Source: Takakia lepidozioides (lineage: Eukaryota; Streptophyta; Takakiopsida; Takakiales; Takakiaceae). From it: a stretch of DNA of 64,000 nt. The position numbers and the translations under genes are program-made. This document shows, piece by piece, positions 11,043-21,676 of this stretch (within the stretch, counting starts at the first letter, position 1; each line of letters begins with the position of its first letter). The stretch is from positions 60,679,053 to 60,743,052 of the forward strand of contig CM060732.1 in the NCBI GenBank assembly GCA_030704615.1. Direction: 5' to 3'. Below the pieces are notes generated by a model. It had not been told where the DNA came from and did no database searches. It worked only from the letters and a program-made list of their open reading frames with translations.

Positions 11043-13085
11043 TCAGCGTCGTCTCTTCACCAACTTGAAGTGTAGCACTACAAAGCAAAGGACGCGATAG
11101 ACAATAGCAAAGACGAGCATAATGCAAATGTTCACCCATTTGTTTTCTCCACTCAATCCTGCCTGGACCAGCACATCCTGTCCTGTGAGGAAGCAATGGC
11201 CCCCATACACCGGTCCAAAGCATTTGTCGCCCAGATACGAGTACTCGTTGATCAAAAGGGCATCAAGCGGGTACTTGAACAATGAGAGATAGTGCATGAA
11301 GAGCCAGTATTTTGGTATGTAGTCCTTGGAGATGAAGTAGCCGGAGAATAGGAAGAAAGCTCCCATGATCCCTGTGACTAGTGTGTTCCCCATGATGAAG
11401 TTTGACACGAGCGCACTGAAAAATGAGACGAAGGAGTTGGCCGTCACAAGGACGAGCCATATCACTAGCAGGAAGAACAAGAAGGCACTGGAATCGCCTG
11501 CCAACCCCACCAGGTAGTAGACAGTCCCTGCATAGAGCAGTGCGACAAAGAACAAGAATGGAAGGAACACTAGTACACTTGAGAGTACGTAGGATGAGAC
11601 GCGGTATGCCCCTCTTGACGTTTCTCTTGTCAGTATTTGGCGCTCTTCCAGGAAAATTGGGAGAACCTCAATGCTAGATGTAAGCAAGAATGTGAGGGTG
11701 AACGCAAGGAAACCAGCTCGCTCCATATATCCACGCGTCCCATAGCCCATGTGGATGTAAATCGTTCCTAGTCCAATGCCTGCGCAAATTGCCTGGAGAG
11801 TGCGTGCAGTGAACAGCTGCCTGGTGCGGAAAACATTTTTGGTAAACCTGTGAGAAAGGATCATGATCTCCTGTGTGCTTGAGTTGGCAAAGGTTACCTT
11901 ATCTTCTGCCATATCTTCAACACCTCTGCTAGGAGAAGGATAACCTTTCTCGAGGTCATGGACCCGGCTCGGATCTAACTCAAATAGTTCCTGTAATGTG
12001 AGGACAGGAACCTCTGTCTTGCCCTTAACGGAGAAAATTCCACTACGATCTGAATCGAGAGAATCAATAGCGCCGATGGCATACTCTAACACATTGATCT
12101 GCGGGGGGATGAAGTGCCCTGCTGCAGCCAAGCGAGAAGTAAGCAGTTCCAGTGATCCATGGTGAACCACAGCACCTTGTGCCAACACCAGAACGGAGTG
12201 AAAGAGCTCCAGTATCCGATAACTGGGCTGATGTATAGTGAGAATGATTGTGCGTGAATGTAACACTGCCATTGTGCGTAACATGCTCACGACATGTAAT
12301 GCTGCTGCACTGTCCAGGCCCGATGTGGGTTCGTCCAAGATTAGCACAGCAGGGTCATGAATCACATCCACGCCAATGGACACCCGTCGCCGCTCTCCCC
12401 CAGAGACTCCACGGATATTCTCATTACCTATCCTTGACGTCGCCACATGCCCGAGCCCAAGCTCAAAGATGAGAGCCTCCACCCGTGCCGCTTTCTCAGC
12501 CAGTGGGACAGTAGATGGAAGCCGTAAGCGGGCGCTGTACAACAAGGTTTCCTTCACAGTCAACATGGGAAAAAGAGCATCGTCCTGCATTACGTAGCCA
12601 GATATCCTGCGGAAGTGCTGCATATTCATGGGTAGCCCGTTGACGAGAATGCTGCTGGAAGGGCTGCTCGGGCGAATGCGACCAGCCAACACCTCTAGAA
12701 GTGTGGATTTTCCTGCGCCACTGGGCCCTGCGACAGCCAGGATTTCTCCAGGCCGAGCTTCGCAAGTTATATGCTTCAGCACATAGTGAGCTGGCTTCTT
12801 GTACTGACCGACGTCCGGCTTCAAGTATTGAAAAGCCCCCTTCGAAGCACCCTTACCTTTGACAATCTTATACGATAGATCTCTCAGTTCAATCTCGTAC
12901 GTTCTAATGCGTGCCGGTGATGGTGATGGAGATACCAGTACTGCTACCCGTGATGACTTTACATGAGGCCGTGAGCTGCCCGTATCCTTTGATCTCCCTT
13001 CCCTGGACACCCCTGTGCATTCTCCGATGCATGAGCACACAACGTGACCACGAGTGCCCTCCTTTCCAGGTTGGCCTGTAGACAT
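11043..13085 (-). CDS. ABCG half-size transporter (WBC type, ABCG5/10/23-like)
   Basis: A single-exon gene of 680 codons starting at ATG 13083-13085 (MSTGQPGKEGTRG). The frame is open a further 16 codons upstream, but only with a TTG start. Order: low-complexity N-terminus, nucleotide-binding domain with Walker A GPSGAGKST, ABC signature VSGGERRR, Walker B VLILDEPTSG and switch TIHQP, then six hydrophobic segments (such as TLQAICAGIGLGTIYI and LVTGIMGAFFLFSGYF). This nucleotide-binding-first order defines ABCG. The sequence is closest to the ABCG5/10/23 group, whose Arabidopsis members also lack introns. Such half-transporters dimerise in the plasma membrane and export lipids, cutin or suberin precursors, or hormones. 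The substrate cannot be named. All catalytic motifs are intact. Confidence 0.95.
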   Translation of the reverse strand: MSTGQPGKEGTRGHVVCSCIGECTGVSREGRSKDTGSSRPHVKSSRVAVLVSPSPSPARIRTYEIELRDLSYKIVKGKGASKGAFQYLKPDVGQYKKPAHYVLKHITCEARPGEILAVAGPSGAGKSTLLEVLAGRIRPSSPSSSILVNGLPMNMQHFRRISGYVMQDDALFPMLTVKETLLYSARLRLPSTVPLAEKAARVEALIFELGLGHVATSRIGNENIRGVSGGERRRVSIGVDVIHDPAVLILDEPTSGLDSAAALHVVSMLRTMAVLHSRTIILTIHQPSYRILELFHSVLVLAQGAVVHHGSLELLTSRLAAAGHFIPPQINVLEYAIGAIDSLDSDRSGIFSVKGKTEVPVLTLQELFELDPSRVHDLEKGYPSPSRGVEDMAEDKVTFANSSTQEIMILSHRFTKNVFRTRQLFTARTLQAICAGIGLGTIYIHMGYGTRGYMERAGFLAFTLTFLLTSSIEVLPIFLEERQILTRETSRGAYRVSSYVLSSVLVFLPFLFFVALLYAGTVYYLVGLAGDSSAFLFFLLVIWLVLVTANSFVSFFSALVSNFIMGNTLVTGIMGAFFLFSGYFISKDYIPKYWLFMHYLSLFKYPLDALLINEYSYLGDKCFGPVYGGHCFLTGQDVLVQAGLSGENKWVNICIMLVFAIVYRVLCFVVLHFKLVKRRR

Positions 13086-13133
13086 CCTTGTTGATCTTCT
13101 GGGCAACCCTGAAGAAGATGATCCGGACTCCAA

Positions 13134-16100
13134 ATGAGACGTTACGGTACGTGTTCGTCAGGTCCTCAGGTAGGCGACCCACCAGGGGGTGTCCTACAAC
13201 AACTTATCTATCAAACTGGAACTGGTCCCTCCTCTTCGAACTGTACTCCAGATCCCCAAACCTCAAGCTAACCAAATCTTTCTCCAGCTCCATACTTTCA
13301 ACCATCACTATCTGACTTCATGAACTCCCAGACCAACAGACCTGCACCCGTTAGGTTCTTGGAGGTAATGCAGCTCAATCTGCAGACATACCTAGAGCTG
13401 TTTCCCCGTGTTCTCTTCTCAGTACACGCACAACAGGAGCTTCCAGATACCTCTTCCTGAGCTTACCTCTTCCTAGACTCATAAACATATGGCCTAAAAT
13501 CTTCACAGTATGTACAAGATTCTAGCGGCACTGGACTTGGAGCGGAATGGAGCGGAATTAAGGGAATCTTGCAGGCACATGGATCACAGACACGAAGGTA
13601 ACTAGTAACTGAGCTCACTTCAAATAAGAATCCAAAAGAGACAAAGAATGAGCTGCTCGGGCACGGCAATGCAGGAAGCATGGCTTAAATGGGAGCAGCT
13701 GAACCGACCGCCATTCGCTGGAGAGAACGCGGCGACAGTGCGAGTCGACCGGTGCCTTTACTCCCTTCTTCATTGCCTCTTTTCCCTCCCCTGTCTTTTC
13801 TAAGATCTCTCTCATTTAGAGCCCAAGAACTTTCTCAAGCATTTCTCAGGTTTTAGGTCTCTGCCATGGGATTAAGACTGCGATTAGTACTAACCCAGTT
13901 CATGGTTGCATAGATATACAGTCAAAGATTTGCACTAATCTGAGGTTAGCGCTGGATCAGCTGTTTTCTAAGGACTAAGAAAATCTAGGTTGAATCTTGC
14001 CTGTATTCAAATCCACCGCCTCTACCAAATGATTGGGAAATTCCCCACTAGAATATTTAGCGGTGTGGTTCGGTGACCACCTCTGTCTAGTCATGAAGAG
14101 TCACCAGTAGAATAGTTATAAAATTAGCTGACATCAACCACACAGAGAGACTATACTCAAATACAAATCCAAGGTAACCCATTTATCATCAAGAATTTTG
14201 CCCAATCCGATGAGCCCCTTTGACACTTTGGAGTTTTTACATATGATATATAGTGACCGAATGAATGAATGGGTATAAGTTAGTGCCAATGAGCATTCCA
14301 ATAAAAACTGGTGCTTAGTCTTCAAGGCCGTCCCAGTCTCCAGACAAGGCTTTGTGGACTTTGTGGAGCATTCATCAGAGACTTTATGGCTCTTGCTATC
14401 TGCGTGACATGATGGCTCCTCTTCTTGCTCATATGTACATGAGGTTAGCATGTGTGTGTAATGTAATGGCACTTGAAGTTACTTAAGTTAAGTTAAGCTA
14501 CTTTGTAGTAAACTAAATTACTTAAAACAGGGGTGGTGTGAACATTCATACTTAAAAACCTATTGTTAGCACTAAGTAGCTGGTGGTGGGAATGGTGCCT
14601 TTAAGTTAAGTTAAGTTAAGCTACTTTAAGTTAAGTTAACTGTGACCGTAAGCTTCTGTTTGTAAGCACGACTTCAATCTCTCAATCCTTTCTCAATCCT
14701 CTTATAACTTTGTGTTGTAACTTGTCTTCACAGGGGGGCAAGGCCGGGGAAAGAGATGAATCAGATGATGCACCAGGTCTCTCAAGTGGAATCTCAAAAG
14801 AGAGATCCGGAGTCCGGACCCAGTGCCAGGCTTGAATATTCAAGCTACAAGATTCAAAAGCTCTGTGTGTGTGCACTAAAGAGATCCCGCACTTTCTCTA
14901 CTGGTTTATCCACTGGGCAGTACGTCTTCTTCCCTGGGTACCATGGGGTGTTGTTGTCGTTCATGGCCTATCCATGTCATTGCTGCAATGCTGCTCCAGA
15001 TAGGGGTTCTTTATCTTGGGTAAACGAGATCCATGGCAGTCTGGCGGCAGTATGGAGGTTCCCCAAATCGAGGCTTGGGATTCTGAAATTCTCCTCCAAA
15101 AATAGGGGAGCTCCATTTAAGTTGGTGAAAATTTGAATGAGGGTGATGACATCATGATGCTGTATTATTGGTGAGAATGGAACTGCAAGAAAAAAGGAAG
15201 AAACTGCACACGTTATTATTGGGTTATGAGTTAGCAGGTAACAAATGTGCAGTTACTGTAGAAATGACTCAGGGCTTATCCTCATGTCTTCAATACCCTG
15301 TTCACTCAGAGGTGCTACCTGAGCAGCTCCATATGAACCTCTTTGGGATTCTTGAATATTCATGTTTCGATATTGCGAGAGTTGCGATTGGGCAACAGAA
15401 TCTCCCATCTCCAAAAACAATGTCATGTATGTTGCCACAAAAAGAGAAGGAAAGTTGCACAAAGATGATGTAAAGAGTGCAGAAGGAGTGGGCCATGTCT
15501 ATCCTTCAAGTTGGACGCTCCCTCACTATTTTGTGGGCTTCATAAGCGCCTCACATAAAGGAAAAACCGTTCACATTTATACTCACATTTGGGCTGCTCA
15601 CTATTATACAATTTCTGCAGCACCAAAGTCAAATTTAACAAAGTTGGAGGCATATGTAGCAACAACCATAATGCGGTATGCAGGTGAGAAAGTGGGGGTG
15701 AGGGGGCTTGGGGGCGTGGACATTAAGAGGGGCAAGGCAGGCATTCAAAGTGGAGTTGAGTTGGAGCCTGGAGGGCATCAAAGTTCGGGGAGGGAAGCGA
15801 GTGGGGGCGGGGCCATCGCCTCCGGAGCAGGCAGGTCAACGATGCAGTCCAAGCTGCCTTGCCACAGCCTTTATGACGCCCCTGTGTCCGGCTGGCCTGC
15901 CACTCCACTCCTGCACAGAGCCTGGCGTACACCTCCCCTCCTGGCATCCCCAGGGTGACTTCCCAAAAAAGTCAAAATGAAGTGAAGTTTGGCAGGAATG
16001 TGCGCTGGTTCGAGGCTGTGTCAGTCTGCTTCAGACTGTACATATAGATCTACCAAGCCATGGGTTAGCAAAGACTGTGGGCCCCAACTGTCCAGCTACC

Positions 16101-17311
16101 GAAAGTCTAGACTCTAGAACAGCCCGCTGAGTGGAAAGAAATGCGAAATAGAGTTTGCCACAATGCCATCTCGGGGAATAATAAAGTGGGTATTGCCAGT
16201 GAGTGAGCCCTGGACCAGCTTGTGTGGGTTGTTGGACGCGTTTGTCAACAGGGCATCACACAGATGGACATAAGATATCTAAACTACCTACAACAGAGAG
16301 CTGGCATTGAAGTGCATGACCCGGATCGGACGAGCCACCGGCCAAAGAGAACCCCTTGGATCATGCGAATCTCGTGAGAGCAAGAATAGATAGCACTCAA
16401 TCATACAAAATTAAGGCGCTGTAACGGATGCTCAACATTGAAAATACCGAAGGAAGGTAGGGCTCTAGTTCCGTAGTGTAGGACCAAAACGTGTGTCTTG
16501 CCGCCTATGCCTGTGCAGTGCCATAAAACCCAACGACGAGCTGCTGGAACCAAGCACATGTTATGCTTGATGAGATAATCACAGTGTATTGAAGTTGGGC
16601 GTTACTCGCCACCACGTTGTGGTTGTGATACAACTGTCAGATATACTCAAAGGCAAGCTAGAAACGTGGACTCAGACTTTGTCGACACTTTGTGCAATTT
16701 TTAGTGGGGGTGACAGGGTGTTGGTAGTTTCCAGGCAGTCTTTACTACACACACGGTGCAGGCCTGGGCTTGTGTCGAGGTAAACGGTAGGCTGAAGGTG
16801 GTGGTTTGGATCCGGCAGCTTGAGCGTGGACCACCCTTGTGGCAGGTCTACAACAAGCGGCATGCTATGGGCAGGTGTGAGGGGGATGGAGTAGCGGCAG
16901 CTGGTTGCTAGGGTGGCTGAGCGTATGGAGGTGAGAGAGACAGTGAAGGCAAGGGACTCCGAGCATGCACTGAGTCGGGATAGGCATGTGTAGTACTCAG
17001 GTGCGCTTCGGGTTACAGGCTGAACAGGGCGATGTGGGGAGGAGGTCTAAATACCCGCATATCCAATGCCATGGACGGCTAGTGGTCGTGGCGACGGGGT
17101 AATCGAAATGGCAGCTTGGACAGTGCATCTGTACTCGTGCACTTTGCGTAAGTAAATTTCTTCACGCCATCAGTTTGGCACCAGTGCTGAATCTGCTTAC
17201 ATACTCAAAGCCAGGTTGACAGGCTCCGGAGTCGTCTCTCTCTAATCTTTCTCTATCTCACTGAACCCAACGGTCATCGCCCGTGTGATCGCAATGGTAG
17301 CTTCGGTGGAG
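13134..17311. other. Long intergenic stretch
   Basis: It holds the presumed promoter of the minus-strand ABCG gene (13.1-13.9 kb) and a TTAAG-rich repeat (14480-14640). Open frames at 14756-15136 and 15362-15958 have no recognisable similarity and no gene context. Nothing else can be supported. Confidence 0.4.
14480..14640. repeat. TTAAG-rich low-complexity repeat
   Basis: Two blocks of tandem TTAAG (about 14482-14510 and 14601-14640), each followed by GCTACTTT, lie about 120 bp apart in direct orientation. They may be a decayed small element; no terminal inverted repeat was found. Confidence 0.55.
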
Positions 17312-17320
17312 TAATATATA
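17312..17320 (+). promoter_or_regulatory. TATA box of the LRR receptor-like kinase gene
   Basis: TAATATATA lies 85-93 bp before the ATG at 17405, in a place suited to a start of transcription near 17345. Inferred from sequence only. Confidence 0.5.
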
Positions 17321-17404
17321 CCCGTGGGATGAAAACCACAGCTGGATCCGGGAGAGTTGGTATCTCTCAGTGACTGAGCTTATGCGCTGAAGGAAATTTT
17401 ACCG

Positions 17405-20174
17405 ATGAACGCAGGGAAGGGTGGACTCATAAGTACACTCTTCATTCCGAGCTCCCAGCCTTTCTCAGGCCTCAAAATGGCGGTTGAAAGAGCAGCTTTT
17501 GGGACTAAAGTCAGACTCCACTTGAGAGCTGGCGAAGCATCGCAGCTCTATGCGCTCACCTTCTTCTTCCTCTCTACAATCGCGATGGCAAATGCGGTGG
17601 TGCCTTCTATCCAGACGGATGCCCAAGCGCTGATGGATTTCAAGAATGCGGCAGACCTGGGAAACCACACAAGTTTAAGTGGCAGTTGGGGCGTCGGGAA
17701 CCCCTGCGATGCCCAACGGGGCTGGGTGGGAATCGGTTGCAGTGTTAAAGGACGCGTGAAGTTTGTTGTACTTGAGAACATGAACCTCACAGGGACGTTC
17801 CCAAACAACACCCTAAGCAGGCTCGGCAGTTTACAGGTCAGTTTTAATCTCCTGTGTAGCTCTTTGTGTTGAGACTTAACTATAGAAACTGTGAAGTCTC
17901 TCGTATGAATCATTTATCCCTCGCCTTTAAAGAGCAATTTTCTGTTTTGGGATCACACCCGTTTCCCTCACAATGAAGTTCATGGATGCAGGTCCTGAGT
18001 TTGAGGGGGAATGCGCTAACCGGCAGCATTCCTGCAGATTTGACAGATATTGTGAACTTGAAACAGATCTATCTAAGTGAAAACCGATTTTCTGGTGGTA
18101 TACCGGTTAGCTTCTCCCTTTCCCGCCATCTCAACACTCTTATTCTTTCAAACAACAACCTCACTGGCCCAATTCCAACAGAGATTGCTGGAATGCCAAC
18201 GCTTGACAGACTAAGACTCGAGAATAACCAGCTTTCCGGTGGGATTCCAGCAACAATTGCAGCAAGCAACTTCAATGTTTCTAACAACGTTTTGAGTGGC
18301 CTTATCCCTCCCAATGTGGCTGCGAAGTATGGTCCTACGGCTTTCTCTGGGAATCCAAATCTTTGCAGCACAGCTTCGGCCTGTGCGGCCCGAGGTGCCG
18401 GTGTGCCCCCAAGTTCAGCTGTAAAGCCTCTTTCCCCTGCTTCATCCTCCAATTCAGCAAACCCTTACCATGCTTCATCCTCGAGTTCAGCAAATAGTTC
18501 GCCTGTTTTATCCTCCACTACATCTAAGAAAGGTTTGAGTCCAGGCAAGATAGCAGGGGCCGTGGTTGGGAGCATAGTGGTGCTGATTATCTTTACTCTT
18601 GTCATTTCTGTTATCTGTTGGAAAAAATGTGCCCGGAGACCGGACGGCAGGCCCCAAAAGGGAGCGGATGCTCCGTCATTCTATGAATTCTCAGGCCAAT
18701 TTTCTGGACCATATTCAGCCCAAATTGTGCCAGAAGAAGACAACTCAATGGCGAAGCTTATCTTTGTCGATGGGTATGACAAGCCGTTCAGTCTTGAAGA
18801 TCTATTGCGGGCATCCGCTGAAATGCTGGGCAAGGGCAGCTTAGGTGCCGCATACAAGGCAGTGATGGAAGGGGGTCATGCCGTCACAGTCAAGCGACTG
18901 AGGGACCTAAAAGACACAGGGAGGAGGAATTTCGAGCACCAAATGGATATTGTGGGCAGGCTCAAGCACCCCAATATGGCGCCCTTGAGGGCCTATTACT
19001 ACGCCAGAGAGGAGAAATTGCTGGTGTATGATTTCTACCCTAATGGCAGCCTCTTCACCTGTCTTCATGGTCAGTGCTGCTTGCTCACTCCTCTCATTGA
19101 TATGTACATACCTCTGGTAATCCTACATTTAAGCACTCCTGGGAGGCGTACACAATATGGGAGGCAATCAATGCGTTTCAAACAGTCTGAATGGGAAGAT
19201 CCGGCATCAAGGAACACCCCAACTCATTCAGAATTGCATTAAGACCAGTCCTTCTGTGTGTGTTTCAGTAGAAAGAGTGTCACAGGGTAGCTTTCTTATA
19301 AAACATCTTAAATCTCCGTGACCTTCATGCGGAGTCTGATAATACGCCTCCCTTTCTTCTCGAGGCATCGCCTATCGATCTGGCTATGTGGAAGAGATCT
19401 TGCTGTGAGTATGAAGTTTCTTTGTTTGTGTAGTTAGAGAGAGCCATGCAAGCAGCCTAACAGGCATGCCGCAGGGAAGAGTCCAGAGCAGCCCCCGCTT
19501 GATTGGACCGCGCGGCTCAGAATCGCCCGCGGGGTGGCCCGCGGGCTGGACTTCGTGCACCGCGCGCCTGTGCGGCCGCTGCACGGGAACGTGAAGTCGG
19601 CGAACGTGTTTCTGGACAGCGCGGGCGAAGCGCGGCTGTCAGACGGCGGCCTGACCGGGCTGCTGGATCCCGCGGCGGCCGTGGCGCGCCTTGCGGGCTA
19701 CCGCGCGCCGGAGTATACGGGGTCGCGCCGTATGTCGCAGAAGGCGGATGTGTACAGTTTCGGTATTCTACTTCTGGAGCTGCTGACGGGGCGCATGCCG
19801 GGGCAGCACACCGACGCCGTCGACCTCCCGCGCTGGGTACGTGTGGCTTGTGTGGGCTTTTGTATGGGGGAGTGCGTGCGAATTGTGGGTTGATGGGTGT
19901 GTGTGAGTGCGCGCAGGTGAACGCGGTAGTGAGAGACGAGTGGACGTCGGAGGTGTTTGACAAGCAGCTGATCAGCACGTCCAGGAGGGAAGAGGCGGAC
20001 ATGTACGCGCTCTTGAAGGTGGCTATGGAGTGTGCGGCACACAATCCCGACAAACGCCCCAAGATGAGCAAAGCGTTGGAAGATATTGTAGCCATAAGGA
20101 TGCCCATGGAACTGCGAGGACACTGTGAGGATATTTCAGAGGAGAACCCTCTCAACTCTTCTTACAGGATCTGA
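17405..20174 (+). CDS. LRR receptor-like pseudokinase (LRR-III type)
   Basis: Four exons: 17405-17836, 17992-19069, 19475-19836 and 19917-20174, 709 residues. Phases agree and all borders are GT/AG. Order: hydrophobic signal ([17 protein letters not shown]), LRR N-cap ([15 protein letters not shown] and a CxxxxGWVGIGC pair), about five LRRs, a Ser/Pro-rich stalk, one membrane helix ([20 protein letters not shown]) and a kinase-like domain. The glycine loop GKGSLGAAY and the ATP lysine (VTVKRL) are present. HRD is replaced by HGN ([14 protein letters not shown]) and DFG by DGG (LSDGGL), so catalysis is unlikely. The family acts as plasma-membrane receptors or scaffolds. An alternative start is ATG 17477. 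Exon 3 is far richer in GC than the other exons. Confidence 0.92.
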
Positions 20175-21676
20175 TGACACTGAGTTCAATGCTAGGCCAG
20201 GCTGAAACATCTGCGGGTGTTGACGAGTGTGCGCATTTGCAGAGTGTAGAATTGCAGATATTCATTTCTTCAAGGATTGATGTGATGTAACAACAAAGGT
20301 TTCGGAAGGGATTGAAGGTTTGTGAAGTACTAGGGCATATTGATTAAGCAAGAGAGGGCCTGCTTTCTACTTCCTGAAACTCAATAGTGTAATCATATAT
20401 ACATGTGGGCTCATTGGAGCCCACAGTACATTGGACATAATGTGTCTGAAAGCTCTTGTGAAGGGCTCAATATGAGACACACCATCTACTTGAAAGAAGG
20501 CCGAAGATCTACTCATGGCTTGCTCATTGAACCTAATAGACCATGGCAGGACCCAAGAGCCCAACTGGACAAAATGTGGACATCAAGTTGTGAGAGACCT
20601 TTGCAATGCTCCTACACCCATCATTATGGAAATTCGAAAAATCCCATTTCGCTAAATCCTGCATTACACTTTGGAAGCCATCTCACTAACTCTGATCATA
20701 CACGATTTTGATTTCTAGAAATTATTGGAAGTTTCATTTCGCTGCAGCCTATAATATGCACAGCTGCGTGACCATCTGCCAGGATATACAAGAGCAAATT
20801 AGAGCAGAACAAAGAGTTCAGTGTCACATACTTCACTTGCCAGAGTAGGTCCTTGAATACTGTTGCATTGCAGCCAAGTTTCCACTGAAAACTATAATGC
20901 TGCACATGCTTAAACTGAGGATACCATCATACCAGCGCTGCAGGGTCCCAAGTCCCAGAGGAAACCATATTTGTGATGTACGTTGGAAAGTAACCAAGTC
21001 TTATTGTGGGCCTAACGCCGTCGATAGGATTCAAGAGCCCAGTATCATGATGCCATGGAAGGAAAGAGCGTGGACGCCGTTTCAACTGTAAAGAAAAAAG
21101 TTAGTGAGCAGAAGGACTATCAGACTTCGAGGTAGTGAAAGATCAATGTAGACAAAACCTATCACATTTCTTCGTAGTTAGAACGGAGAATGAATGGCCT
21201 CGTTAGAGCCCTTCATAGTAAATCTACATCCCCCTAGATTTGAAGAGTTCTACCGGGTCAAGTTATTGTCAAAACTGTAGAAGGGCCCTAGAAGGGTCCT
21301 AGAAACATGTTTCAATACATTGACGAAATGACAACCTTCATGGTTAAATCTCGAATCTGGGGGAATCAAGGAGCACACATTGGAGCTCTCCAGACGATCA
21401 TGGATGCAAGCTTCCTGCTACAATTTAGAGTGCATCGCGGCAAGTCTACATGCGGTATCTTATAGACCTACATATTAAATGAGGAAGCAATGGTTACGTA
21501 TTGTTATTACCCTGGAATCACCACCTGGATGTTGATCCTAGAACATAGACTCTAACAACTCGTAATTCCAAGTGCTAGCGATGCACGGTGGAAATAGGCT
21601 TCCAAATTTTCATCTGGATGTGCTGTTAGGGTATCCATGTTACCAATGAACTCCAGCTGGCAGCAGCCTTCGCGCT
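20175..21676. other. 3' flanks of two converging genes
   Basis: No coding sequence was recognised. The stretch contains the 3' UTR of the receptor-like kinase (left) and that of the minus-strand GMC gene (right). A 102-codon frame at 20403-20711 shows no similarity to anything I know. Confidence 0.4.

Noticed and set aside
15362-15958. 198-codon plus-strand frame
   Set aside because: Composition changes halfway, with no recognisable domain and no supporting neighbours; probably chance.
19517-20155. 212-codon minus-strand frame over the receptor-kinase gene
   Set aside because: Antisense shadow caused by the GC-rich exon 3; the plus strand encodes a recognised kinase-like domain.
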